Source: Crossiella sp. S99.2
Lineage (GTDB): Bacteria; Actinomycetota; Actinomycetes; Mycobacteriales; Pseudonocardiaceae
DNA: 64,000 nt
Direction: 5' to 3'
NCBI RefSeq assembly: GCF_023094165.1
Contig: NZ_JALMDK010000006.1
Span: forward strand, 682,001 to 746,000
Below, piece by piece: positions 1 to 7,494 of the stretch. The translations under genes were made by a program, and so were the position numbers. The notes beneath the pieces are model-generated. The model had not been told where the DNA came from. It did not search any database and saw nothing but the letters and a program-made list of their open reading frames with translations. Every line of letters begins with the position of its first letter. Position 1 is the stretch's first letter.

Positions 1-1948
1 CGTCGTGCCGCCGGGCCAGCAGCTCGACGGTGGCAGGCAGGTTGCCGTAGACCATCGCGCCCATGGCCCGCTCCTCGAAGAACGGCGTGGTCAGCGTCTC
101 GTGCAGGGCGTCGAGATCGTCGTAGCTGACCACGTTGAAGATCGGCGCGAACAGCTCCTCGTAACTGGAGCGCCGGGTCAGCTCCCGGCACAGCACGGTG
201 GGCTGCAACCGCCGCGTGCGCAGCTCGACCTGGCCGCCGTGCACGATGTGCCCGGCGTTGCGGTGCAGGTACTCCAGCGCGAAACCGAACGCCTGGTCGT
301 AGTACATGCTGCCGTAGTCGGCCCGCGGATCGTCGTAGGAGCCGTAGACCAGCTCGTCGATCCGCTTGCCCAGCAGGTCCAGGAACCGCTCGCGCACCGA
401 GGAGTGCACGAACATCACGTCCGGCCCGAAGCAGTCCTGGCCGGAGTTGATCAGCCGGATGTCCACCGCGTCGGCCACCGCGAGATCCACGTCCGCGTCC
501 GGCCCGACCACGACCGGGTTGATGCCCTGGCCGAAGTAGAGGAACAGCTGCTGCTCACTGATCTGGCCGCGGATCCGCTCGGCGTTGGCGTAGGTGCCGG
601 TGAACAGCACCAGTTCGGCGTCGGCCACCGGACCGGCGGTGAACTGCCGCTGGGTGCTGGCCGCCAGGGTCACCGGCAGCCCGTGCGCCGACGCCATCAG
701 CTCGTGCAGCCGGGTCAGCTGGGACTGGATGTGCGCGGAGGGCCGGAAGGTGATCCGCTCGCAGTACAGGCTGGGCACCAGCACGTAGAGCACGTAGGCG
801 TACAGCGGGATGTTGGACGGCATGAACACCGCGGCACTGCCGATCAGCCGCGGCTGGTGCGCGGTGACCTCGGCCTCCGCGCCGCGCAGGGTGCGGATCG
901 CGGTCTCCAGTTCGCCGACGGCGGTGCGGTGGTTGGACACCTCGCACAGGATCGCCAGCACCTCGTCCCGGCGCTCGTCCAGGAAGGTCTCCACCGCCCG
1001 CAGCGCGGCCACCCGGCTGGGCAGCGGCACGGCGGCCGAGGAGGGTTCGGGTTTGGCCAGGGATCGAACCGAGCCAGTGCTGTTCACGGCATGTGCAGGG
1101 AGTGCGCGCATGTCGTCCTTCCCATCGCGGTTGAGCGAAGTAATCGGGGTGGCCGAGTTCCGGCCGGGTCGTTCGCGCAGCGGCACACCCTCGACGCACC
1201 ACCGCCGCACCGAGCGCAGCGTCGCGGCCCGCACCGGCCGCAGCTCCAGCAACCGGCACAGGCCCTGGCTGGCCGCCGGGGTCCCGTCCACCACGGTCAC
1301 GTTCATCCGGGTGATCGCCTCCACCGCCAGGTCCAGCCGGTCGGCGGGCAGCACCACCGCGCTGCTGCGGCTGAACCACCACAGCAGCAACAGGACCAGC
1401 CCGTACGGGTGGGAGAAGGGCAGCAACGGCAACAGCACGTCGGTGTCCTTGTACCCGGCCCGCTGCTGAGCCCGCCGCACCGCGAACCGCACCGTGCCCC
1501 CGGCCCGGATCACGCCCTCCTTGGCCCCGGCAGGCCAGACCTCCACCGCGTGCGAGCGCTGCCACCACTGGGTCAGGTCCAGCTCGAACCCGGCGGGCGC
1601 GGGCGAAGCCTCGCGCTCCAGTTCGGACAGTCGCAGCCGGAACCCGGCCACGTCGGCGGGCAGGTCCACCGATCCGTCGTGCAGCAGCCAGCGCACCGGC
1701 GCCCGCCGCAGGATGGCCGCGGTCTCCTCCGCCGACTGGTCCTCCTCCAGTAGGACCAGGGTGGCGTCGGAGTGCAGCAGGGTGAGTAACGCGATCACGT
1801 AGCCGATCGAGTTGCCCCCTTGGATCGCGACCCGGTCACCGGGGGCGAATCCGTTGTCCCGCAGGTGTTCCGCGAAGACCCGACATCGTGCGCGTAGCTC
1901 CTCGAAGGAGCGCACGCCGGTCTGGCCGATGAGGCCGACGCCGGTCAT
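1..1948 (-). CDS. Truncated adenylation domain fused to aldehyde dehydrogenase (3' end beyond window)
   Basis: One frame stays open from the ATG at 1948 to the left edge. Residues about 1-275 resemble the N-terminal half of an acyl-CoA/acyl-ACP ligase (PFSHPYGL and VDGTPA motifs). The nucleotide-loop motif is degenerate: PAGAKEGV replaces the usual TSGTTGxPKGV, and the whole C-terminal half is missing. From about residue 280 the protein is an aldehyde dehydrogenase (MPSNIPLYAY, FTGTYAN, catalytic Cys in NSGQDCFGP). The normal ELGG element carrying the general-base Glu reads YFGQG. The start overlaps the stop of the upstream di-iron gene (ATGA), so the two are coupled. In the lanthipeptide/fatty-acyl setting it may activate or reduce an acyl chain, but loss of key residues suggests a non-standard or acyl-binding role. 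It could also be two proteins, with the second starting at 1111. Confidence 0.75.
   Translation of the reverse strand, partial: MTGVGLIGQTGVRSFEELRARCRVFAEHLRDNGFAPGDRVAIQGGNSIGYVIALLTLLHSDATLVLLEEDQSAEETAAILRRAPVRWLLHDGSVDLPADVAGFRLRLSELEREASPAPAGFELDLTQWWQRSHAVEVWPAGAKEGVIRAGGTVRFAVRRAQQRAGYKDTDVLLPLLPFSHPYGLVLLLLWWFSRSSAVVLPADRLDLAVEAITRMNVTVVDGTPAASQGLCRLLELRPVRAATLRSVRRWCVEGVPLRERPGRNSATPITSLNRDGKDDMRALPAHAVNSTGSVRSLAKPEPSSAAVPLPSRVAALRAVETFLDERRDEVLAILCEVSNHRTAVGELETAIRTLRGAEAEVTAHQPRLIGSAAVFMPSNIPLYAYVLYVLVPSLYCERITFRPSAHIQSQLTRLHELMASAHGLPVTLAASTQRQFTAGPVADAELVLFTGTYANAERIRGQISEQQLFLYFGQGINPVVVGPDADVDLAVADAVDIRLINSGQDCFGPDVMFVHSSVRERFLDLLGKRIDELVYGSYDDPRADYGSMYYDQAFGFALEYLHRNAGHIVHGGQVELRTRRLQPTVLCRELTRRSSYEELFAPIFNVVSYDDLDALHETLTTPFFEERAMGAMVYGNLPATVELLARRHD
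1112..1123 (-). promoter_or_regulatory. Internal ribosome binding site before ATG 1111
   Basis: On the minus strand GGGAAGG lies five bases before an in-frame ATG at 1111, exactly where the aldehyde dehydrogenase part begins. This site could produce a free-standing dehydrogenase as well as the fused protein. No stop codon separates it from the adenylation part. Confidence 0.45.
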
Positions 1949-2889
1949 TGCCGGGCCAGGCTCAGGTCGTAGGGGTTGGTCAGGTGCGCGACGAATTTGG
2001 GGTCCGCGCCGATGTTGCCCAGGTGGCGGCGCAGGATGTCCACGCTCATCTGCCGGATCTTGTCCTGCTCGCGGCTGTCCCCGCTCTCGAACTCCTCGTC
2101 CATCCGCAGCGCCAGCGGCACGGCCTGTTCGAGTGCCTCGTAGATGTAGTCGCCATAGCCTTCCTGCACACCGGTGCGCAGCGCGTGCAGCCCGAAGCTG
2201 ATGTGCCGCGACTCGTCCCGGCACATCGCGGTGAACGCCGCCTTGATGCCGTCGAACATGCTGGTGTCGCGCAGCGAGTGCACCAGGGCACGCTGCCCGA
2301 TCAGCGCCAGCACACCCTCGGTGATCAGGTGGAACAGTGTGCAGGCCTGCAGCCAGCGACCGTAGTCCGGCGGGCTGTTGGTCAGGTCGCGCACGATCGA
2401 GGTCTCCAGCAGGCTCAGCTCGCGGTGCGCCGGGGTGGCGATCTGCCAGGCCTCGGCCAGCATCGCCCTCGGGTTCTCACTCATCTCCAGCACCTCCTCG
2501 CCGAGCCGGAACACCGCGCGGGCGTGCCGGGTCTCATCGGCGATCTGGGTGCCCAGGAACAGGGCGTACTCCTCATCCGGACAACCCATGAGGATCGGGC
2601 CCAGCATGTCCAGCCCGGTGTACTCGCCGATGATGAAGGTGGCGATGGCCTCCTTGAGCATCACCCGCACGTGCTCCGGCAGCAGCGGGTGGTTCAGCAT
2701 GTCGTGGTCCTTGCCGAGGGAAAGGTCCTCGGCCGACCACTGCTGACGCTCCCAGCGCTGGTACAGCTCGATCGGCTTGGGCTTGCGACCGATCACCAGG
2801 TCCGCGTGGCGCAGGACGGCGTCCGCCGGCAACGACGGCAGCTCTCCGAGCTTCGCCTCGTCCATGTGAAACGTGCTCCACCTGCTCAC
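1945..2889 (-). CDS. Ferritin-like di-iron protein (ribonucleotide reductase R2-like fold)
   Basis: This 314-residue protein carries the four-helix di-iron ligand pattern: Glu in FIIGEYTGLD (about 88), ExxH in DETRHAR (about 120), Glu in LITEGVLAL (about 190) and ExxH in DESRHISFG (about 225). The family includes R2 subunits and R2-like oxidases, plus N- or C-oxygenases of natural-product pathways. The GTG start at 2889 is fixed by an AGGAGGT ribosome site six bases upstream. It is the first gene of a leftward operon and overlaps the adenylation/dehydrogenase gene by four bases. No R1 reductase subunit is nearby, so a tailoring oxidation of an acyl chain or peptide is more likely than dNTP synthesis. 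Substrate unknown. Confidence 0.8.
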   Translation of the reverse strand: MSRWSTFHMDEAKLGELPSLPADAVLRHADLVIGRKPKPIELYQRWERQQWSAEDLSLGKDHDMLNHPLLPEHVRVMLKEAIATFIIGEYTGLDMLGPILMGCPDEEYALFLGTQIADETRHARAVFRLGEEVLEMSENPRAMLAEAWQIATPAHRELSLLETSIVRDLTNSPPDYGRWLQACTLFHLITEGVLALIGQRALVHSLRDTSMFDGIKAAFTAMCRDESRHISFGLHALRTGVQEGYGDYIYEALEQAVPLALRMDEEFESGDSREQDKIRQMSVDILRRHLGNIGADPKFVAHLTNPYDLSLARQ

Positions 2890-3530
2890 AACCGACCTCC
2901 TAGCTCATTCGCACACACCACTTCCCCAAAAGTGGTGATAAATACGCGAGGAAACTTCAGGGGGTGCAGATTCTGTAGAGCGCGAACAGCGGCAAAGCTA
3001 TGGCGATTGGCCTGCGACGTGGCCGAATGCGGCTGACCGTACCTGAGGCTCAAGCGGGGCTCAACCGTCAACGGTAGTCCCCTCATCGGGTATTTTTATA
3101 AGGTGGAGGCCAGCATGTAGGCCGATCACCCCTCATACCTGCCCCATCACCTGGAGTAGCCCCCAAGGATGAGTACCGGCAGACTTGTGCTGGTCCCAAG
3201 GTACTAAATCTTCCGGTTGACCCGGGTAGCTCTTCCTAGTACTTTCCGGGGCAGATGCAGTCTGTACTGGGGTTTTCGCACAGAGGTGTGGACAAGGGCG
3301 CGGCGACGCGAGCCCCCCTGAGCACGGGCAGCGGCATCAGTGGCGGCCATCTGCGGCGATGTGCGCACTAAGCACAACATCCGAAACAAAACTGGGGTAA
3401 GACTTCGACTCGGTAAGAGTTCTGTGCGTGTTTTCGGGCCCTGCCTTTGGCCCGTAACCGACCGCTCAACCGATGTTTAACTGAATTGTCCTTTTTTATC
3501 TAGCGACCCTGACCTCTGGAAGGGCCGGCG
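2890..3530. other. Divergent promoter region of the lipopeptide-like cluster
   Basis: This 641-base gap separates two divergent operons and is less GC-rich than its surroundings, with an AT-rich patch at 3090-3104. It contains TTGACC at 3217-3222, 14 bases before TAGTAC, which is a shorter spacer than a normal promoter. GTAC-containing motifs recur (about 3040, 3172, 3200, 3238). The short frames inside it have no convincing ribosome site. I see no regulator gene here. Confidence 0.4.
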
Positions 3531-4199
3531 ATGCTGCGCGAACCCAAATGCACGTTGGAAAGCCTGACCGGGGACGACTACGTCACCGTGTCCGACTGGC
3601 TCCGGCCCATGGCGCTGACCAGCGCACTCACCTCCGACGCGAACGAGCAGATCACCCCGGAGGCGATCAAGGCGGTCAACGAGAGCGGCCAGGTCCGCTA
3701 CTTCATGGTGGTCACCGCCGCGGGCGATCGGGTCGGGGTGGTGAACTACCGGCGTAGTGGCGCGCACGGCGCGTACACCATCGGCGGGGCCATCGGCGAC
3801 CCGGTGCGGTGGAACTCCGGGGTCGGCGGCGAGGGCCTCGGTCTGCTGATCGACCACCTGTTCCACCAGCTCAACGCCCATCGGGTGGAGTTCAGCACGG
3901 CTTCCTACAACAAGCACACGATGAGCCTGCTGACCAAGGGCGGCTTCGTGCTTGAGGGGATTCTGCGCGACTACCACTTCCTTGATGGCGAGTACCACGA
4001 CCGCACGGTCTGGTCCCTGCTGCGCGAGGAGTTCGAGGCGGGCGCCAGGGAGCTGAGTGAGCAGATGCCGGTGGTCGATCTGGTGCCGGCCAAGGAGAAG
4101 CAGCGGGCCAAGGAGCTGCTGGCCAAGTACCTGGCCAACCAGCAGGACGCGGCCTGGCACAGCTTCGCCGACCGGGCCGCCCGCGAGCGCCCGTACTAG
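3531..4199 (+). CDS. GNAT-family N-acyltransferase of the lanthipeptide cluster
   Basis: The 222-residue protein has the RimJ/RimL-like GNAT fold: a VGVVNYR beta-4 strand, a GIGGAIGD-type strand and VGGEGLGLLIDHL as the pantetheine-binding loop (about residues 100-115), then FSTASYNKHTMSLLTKGGF. A charged C-terminal tail of about 45 residues follows. GGAAGGG lies just before the ATG. It stands 68 bases before the LanKC gene on the same strand. In goadvionin biosynthesis a GNAT enzyme joins a polyketide acyl chain to a class III-type peptide, so the position here suggests N-acylation of the modified peptide. Self-resistance acetylation or an unrelated acetyltransferase remain possible. Confidence 0.8.
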   Translation: MLREPKCTLESLTGDDYVTVSDWLRPMALTSALTSDANEQITPEAIKAVNESGQVRYFMVVTAAGDRVGVVNYRRSGAHGAYTIGGAIGDPVRWNSGVGGEGLGLLIDHLFHQLNAHRVEFSTASYNKHTMSLLTKGGFVLEGILRDYHFLDGEYHDRTVWSLLREEFEAGARELSEQMPVVDLVPAKEKQRAKELLAKYLANQQDAAWHSFADRAARERPY

Positions 4200-4267
4200 G
4201 CCGTGTTTGGCGGATCTAGGTCGAACCGGATCACCGGGCTAGACCACCGGAGCGGAAGGGCAGGCTG

Positions 4268-6907
4268 ATGAAACCGTTGGTGGAACTGTATTCCCTGGCC
4301 GACCGGGTCTTCTTCGAGGACCCGGTCCGCTGGCAGACCGAGACCGCCTTCCCGCTGACCGAGGGTGAGCTGCCGCAGGGCTGGCGCCGCTCCGGACGCG
4401 GGGAGTGGGTGATGCTGCGCCCGCCCGCGGACCAGCTGCCCGCGCAGGGCTGGAAGATCCACGTCTCGGCCACCCCGGAGACCGCCGCGGAGATCGTGGC
4501 CATCGTGTCCGAGTACTGCCTGGACCGCTGGATCCCGTTCAAGTTCCTGCGCAGCACCGCGTTGCTGCGGGCGTTCAACCTCAAATACGCCCCGCGCGCG
4601 GCCAGCGGCAAGCTGATCACCATCTACCCGAGGGACGAGGTCGAACTGGCCGACACCCTCACCTCGCTGGACCGCCGGATCGGCGGCAGGCCGGGGCCGT
4701 ACATCCTCACCGACCTGCGGTACAACCAGGGTCCGCTCTACGTGCGCTACGGCGGTTTCGACGCGCGCTACTGCACCGCGCCCGACGGCGAGCGGGTGCT
4801 GGCCATCGCGCGCCCGGACGGCACGCTGGTGCCCGATGACCGCAGGCCGGTGTTCACCACCCCGGACTGGGTGCGCCTGCCCCAGGTGCTGGACGAGAGC
4901 GTGGCCGCCCGCGGCGCCACCGGGGCCACTCTGGATTACCGGATCGTCGAAGCCATGCACTTCTCCAACGGCGGCGGCGTCTACAAGGCGACCCGCAACT
5001 CCGACGGGCTCGAAGTCGTGCTCAAGGAGGCCCGCCCCTACGCCGGGCTGGCCGCCGACGACACCGACGCGATCGTCCGGCTGGACAACGAGGCCGCCGC
5101 GCTGCGCGCGCTGGACGGCGTTCCCGGGGTGCCCAGGGTGCACGACGTGGTTCAGGTGTGGGAGCACCGGTTCCTGGTGATGGACCTGGTGCCGGGCACC
5201 AACCTGCAGCACTGGTTCGGCCAGCACTACCCGCTGATCGGCGTGGCCTCCACCCCGGAACAGCGCCAGGAGTACGTGACGCGCGCGTTGCGGGTGCTGG
5301 AGCAGGTGACCGAGCTGGTGGCCGCGGTGCACGAGCGCGGCATGGTCTTCGCCGACCTGCACCCGGCCAACATCATGATCAGCGAGCGGGACGGCGAAGA
5401 TGTCCTCGGCCTGGTCGACTTCGAGGCCGCTTTCCCGATCGCGGAGAACCGCAACCAGCGCTTCGGGCACGCCGGGTTCACCAGCCGGGACAAGACCGGC
5501 GCGGACATCGACCTGCACGCGCTGGCCGTGCTCAAGCTGTGGCTGTTCCTGCCGCTGACCTCGCTGGTCGGCCTGGCGCCCGGCAAACTGGCCGAACTGA
5601 TCGAGATCGCCACCGGGCTCTTCGAGCTGCCCGCGGACTTCGCCGCCTCCATCCTGGACGTGGTCGGCGAGGTGCCCGCGCCCACCACCACGGTGTCGGC
5701 GTTGCCGCGCACCTCACCGGCGCGGGCAGGCGGTGACTGGGCACAGGCACTGTCCTCGATCGCCGCGGCGATCAGCGCCAGCGCCACCCCGGATCGTGCG
5801 GACCGGCTCTTCCCCGGCGATCTGGAGCAGTTCCGCTCCGGCGGCGGGACCTTCGCGCACGGCGCGGCCGGCGTGCTGTGGGCCTTGCACAGCACCGGTT
5901 CCGACCTCGATCCCGAGCACGAGCGCTGGCTACTGGCCGACGCGGCCAAGCCTCGGGAGAAGATCGGCTTCCACGACGGGGCGCACGGCATCGCGCACGT
6001 GCTCGACCTGCTCGGGCACACCGGCTCGGCCGCGGACCTGCTGGCCCGCGCGGACGAGACCCAGATCAGCGATGTCAGCCTGCACAGCGGTCTGGCCGGC
6101 GCCGGGCTCAACTTCTTGCACCTGGCCGACCGGCATGATGAGGCAGCGCACCGGAAACGGGCCCTGGATATCGCCGGACGTCTCGGCGCGGCCATCACCA
6201 GCGGCGAGCCACACGGGGTGGACAAGCCGGCGGGCGAGCTGGGCCGGGCGAGACAGGCCGGCACGTTGGCCGGGCTGCTGCGCGGCTGGTCCGGTCCGGC
6301 GCTGTTCCTGCTCCGGCTCTACCAGTCCACTCAGGACAGTCAGTGGCTGGAACTGGCGGTGCGGGCGGCACATCGGGACCTGGACCTGTGCGTGGACGCG
6401 CACGACGGCTCACTCCAGGTGGACGGCGGCTACCGCACGCTGCCCTACCTCTCGGTGGGCTCGGCGGGCATCGCGCTGGTCGCGGACGAGCTGGTGCGCG
6501 AGATCGCGGACGAGCGGCTGCTGACCGCGCTGCCCCGGCTGGTCCAGGCCTGCCAGAGCGAGTTCGTGATCGATTCGAATCTCTTTCACGGCCGGGCCGG
6601 ATTGATGGCGGTAATCGCTGGACTTTCCAGGGGCGCGTCTGAAACAATTAGTGACAGGCGGGTGAGAGAGCATCTCAACGGGATGCACCACTACGCACTC
6701 GCCTACAATGGACATGTCTCTTTTCCCGGTGACGGATGTAGCCGCTTGTCCATGGATGTCGCAACAGGTAACGCCGGCGTGCTGGTCGCTTTGACCTCGG
6801 CACTGCGCGGCGGGACTGCTTTCCTCCCGTTCCTGTCCGGCACAGACCACCGTGCCCAGCCCGGGAGTGCGCACCAGACCAGCGGTAACAGCCACCAGGA
6901 AGGGTGA
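4268..6907 (+). CDS. lanKC: Class III lanthipeptide synthetase (LanKC)
   Basis: This 879-residue, three-domain enzyme phosphorylates Ser/Thr of the precursor, eliminates phosphate to give dehydro-residues and cyclises them with Cys. Residues 1-220 form the lyase region. The kinase lies at about 225-500 with a glycine loop near GGGVYKAT (about 236), FADLHPANIM (about 358) and LVDFEAAF (about 381). The cyclase-like domain covers about 520-879. Zinc ligands are absent: SVGSAGIAL (about 728) and FHGRAG (about 772) stand where LanC and LanL enzymes carry Cys and CHG. That makes it class III, the labionin/avionin type, rather than class IV. The ribosome site is GGAAGGG. It ends five bases before the first precursor gene, so synthetase and substrates share a transcript. 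Confidence 0.93.
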   Translation: MKPLVELYSLADRVFFEDPVRWQTETAFPLTEGELPQGWRRSGRGEWVMLRPPADQLPAQGWKIHVSATPETAAEIVAIVSEYCLDRWIPFKFLRSTALLRAFNLKYAPRAASGKLITIYPRDEVELADTLTSLDRRIGGRPGPYILTDLRYNQGPLYVRYGGFDARYCTAPDGERVLAIARPDGTLVPDDRRPVFTTPDWVRLPQVLDESVAARGATGATLDYRIVEAMHFSNGGGVYKATRNSDGLEVVLKEARPYAGLAADDTDAIVRLDNEAAALRALDGVPGVPRVHDVVQVWEHRFLVMDLVPGTNLQHWFGQHYPLIGVASTPEQRQEYVTRALRVLEQVTELVAAVHERGMVFADLHPANIMISERDGEDVLGLVDFEAAFPIAENRNQRFGHAGFTSRDKTGADIDLHALAVLKLWLFLPLTSLVGLAPGKLAELIEIATGLFELPADFAASILDVVGEVPAPTTTVSALPRTSPARAGGDWAQALSSIAAAISASATPDRADRLFPGDLEQFRSGGGTFAHGAAGVLWALHSTGSDLDPEHERWLLADAAKPREKIGFHDGAHGIAHVLDLLGHTGSAADLLARADETQISDVSLHSGLAGAGLNFLHLADRHDEAAHRKRALDIAGRLGAAITSGEPHGVDKPAGELGRARQAGTLAGLLRGWSGPALFLLRLYQSTQDSQWLELAVRAAHRDLDLCVDAHDGSLQVDGGYRTLPYLSVGSAGIALVADELVREIADERLLTALPRLVQACQSEFVIDSNLFHGRAGLMAVIAGLSRGASETISDRRVREHLNGMHHYALAYNGHVSFPGDGCSRLSMDVATGNAGVLVALTSALRGGTAFLPFLSGTDHRAQPGSAHQTSGNSHQEG

Positions 6908-6912
6908 CCACC

Positions 6913-6996
6913 ATGGCAATCCTCGACTTGCAGGGCATGGAGACCGGAGCCGTCGAACTGAACATGACGGGCAGCTCCTTCAGCATGCACTGCTGA
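6913..6996 (+). CDS. Class III lanthipeptide precursor 1
   Basis: This 27-residue peptide starts at the ATG five bases after the lanKC stop, with GAAGGG upstream. The leader carries ILDLQGME, the class III leader helix motif read by LanKC enzymes. The C-terminus reads SSFSMHC, fitting S-x2-S-x2-C. That pattern is the double-elimination plus Cys addition unit behind labionin or avionin rings, here with two residues rather than the usual three before Cys. Cys is the last residue, which would allow decarboxylation to an avionin. It is the most divergent of the three precursors. Confidence 0.88.
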   Translation: MAILDLQGMETGAVELNMTGSSFSMHC

Positions 6997-7028
6997 TCAG
7001 ACCGGCCGGGCGCGCGCTACCCGGCTTA

Positions 7029-7080
7029 GTGGACATGTTCCTTTTCCCCGGCGACGAATGTGGCCGCTTGTCCATGCACA
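7029..7080 (+). pseudogene. Relic of the lanKC 3' end between precursor genes
   Basis: Bases 7031-7075 align with 6710-6753 inside the lanKC C-terminus with about six differences. Read in frame they encode MFLFPGDECGRLSM, matching VSFPGDGCSRLSM in the cyclase domain. No start codon or full domain is present. It is best read as the remnant left when a lanKC-tail plus precursor unit was duplicated in tandem. Confidence 0.75.
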
Positions 7081-7109
7081 ATGCACCACCCGTCAGGACA
7101 AACGAATCG

Positions 7110-7340
7110 TCAGGAAAGGTGAATACAATGGCTATTCTCGACCTGCAGGGCCTCGACACCAACGCCGCCGAGCTGACCATGACCGGCAGCACCGTCTCCA
7201 ACGGCTGCTGAATCAGCTCCACGCGTAACACCTGAACACAAACCCGCAATTCTTCAGGAAAGGTGAATACAATGGCTATTCTCGACCTGCAGGGCCTCGA
7301 CACCAACGCCGCCGAGCTGACCATGACCGGCAGCACCGTC
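7110..7340 (+). repeat. 87-bp perfect direct repeat containing precursors 2 and 3
   Basis: Bases 7110-7196 and 7254-7340 are identical, offset by 144 bases. They span the ribosome site, start codon, full leader and the first part of the core. The divergence is confined to the last codons before the terminal Cys. This indicates a recent tandem duplication or gene conversion. Confidence 0.9.
7128..7211 (+). CDS. Class III lanthipeptide precursor 2
   Basis: The 27-residue peptide has leader motif ILDLQGLD and C-terminal STVSNGC, again S-x2-S-x2-C ending in Cys. GGAAAGG stands eight bases before the ATG. It is a near-duplicate of precursor 3: the first 24 residues and the upstream ribosome site are identical at DNA level, and only the two residues before Cys differ (NG against NN). 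It is too short for usual gene callers. Confidence 0.9.
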   Translation: MAILDLQGLDTNAAELTMTGSTVSNGC

Positions 7341-7355
7341 AGCAACAACTGCTGA
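7272..7355 (+). CDS. Class III lanthipeptide precursor 3
   Basis: The 27-residue peptide has ILDLQGLD in the leader and C-terminal STVSNNC. It has the same GGAAAGG ribosome site as precursor 2. A perfect stem-loop follows 53 bases downstream, before the exporter gene, so precursor transcripts probably exceed exporter transcripts. If proteolysis leaves only the Ser-to-Cys segment plus a few residues, the product would be one of the smallest cores of this class. Confidence 0.9.
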   Translation: MAILDLQGLDTNAAELTMTGSTVSNNC

Positions 7356-7407
7356 ATTAGCCGGGTACGGCGAAGGATCCGTCTGGGTTGTTCGCCATCC
7401 AGGTGAC

Positions 7408-7446
7408 GTCCGGTGCAGGCGCTCGACGCGGGCGCCTGCACCGGAC
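7408..7446 (+). terminator. Perfect stem-loop between precursors and exporter
   Basis: A 15-bp perfect stem (7408-7422 with 7432-7446) and a 9-base loop are followed by TTT. It lies after the third precursor and before the MFS gene. It probably acts as a partial terminator or mRNA 3' stabiliser, as is common after lanthipeptide precursor genes. Confidence 0.75.
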
Positions 7447-7494
7447 TTTCCGCACCTCGCCCGGGTTCGCCAGGGCGGATGGGGGAAGAGGACC

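Noticed and set aside
5..1753. Long open frame on the plus strand opposite the adenylation/dehydrogenase gene
   Set aside because: Low-complexity Arg/His/Gln/Gly-rich translation typical of antisense GC-rich DNA; the minus strand has clear domain motifs.
1945..2889. Ribonucleotide reductase small subunit
   Set aside because: No large subunit or nrd context, and coupling to an acyl-handling gene suggests a tailoring role; not excluded by motifs alone.
2886..3389. Short minus-strand frames in the divergent promoter gap
   Set aside because: No ribosome site, no family likeness, and they overlap the expected promoter region.
4268..6907. Class IV (LanL) lanthipeptide synthetase
   Set aside because: Zinc-binding Cys/His ligands of the cyclase are missing, which defines class III.
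7110..7340. CRISPR-like repeat
   Set aside because: Only two long copies, both coding for precursor peptides; no spacer-repeat pattern.
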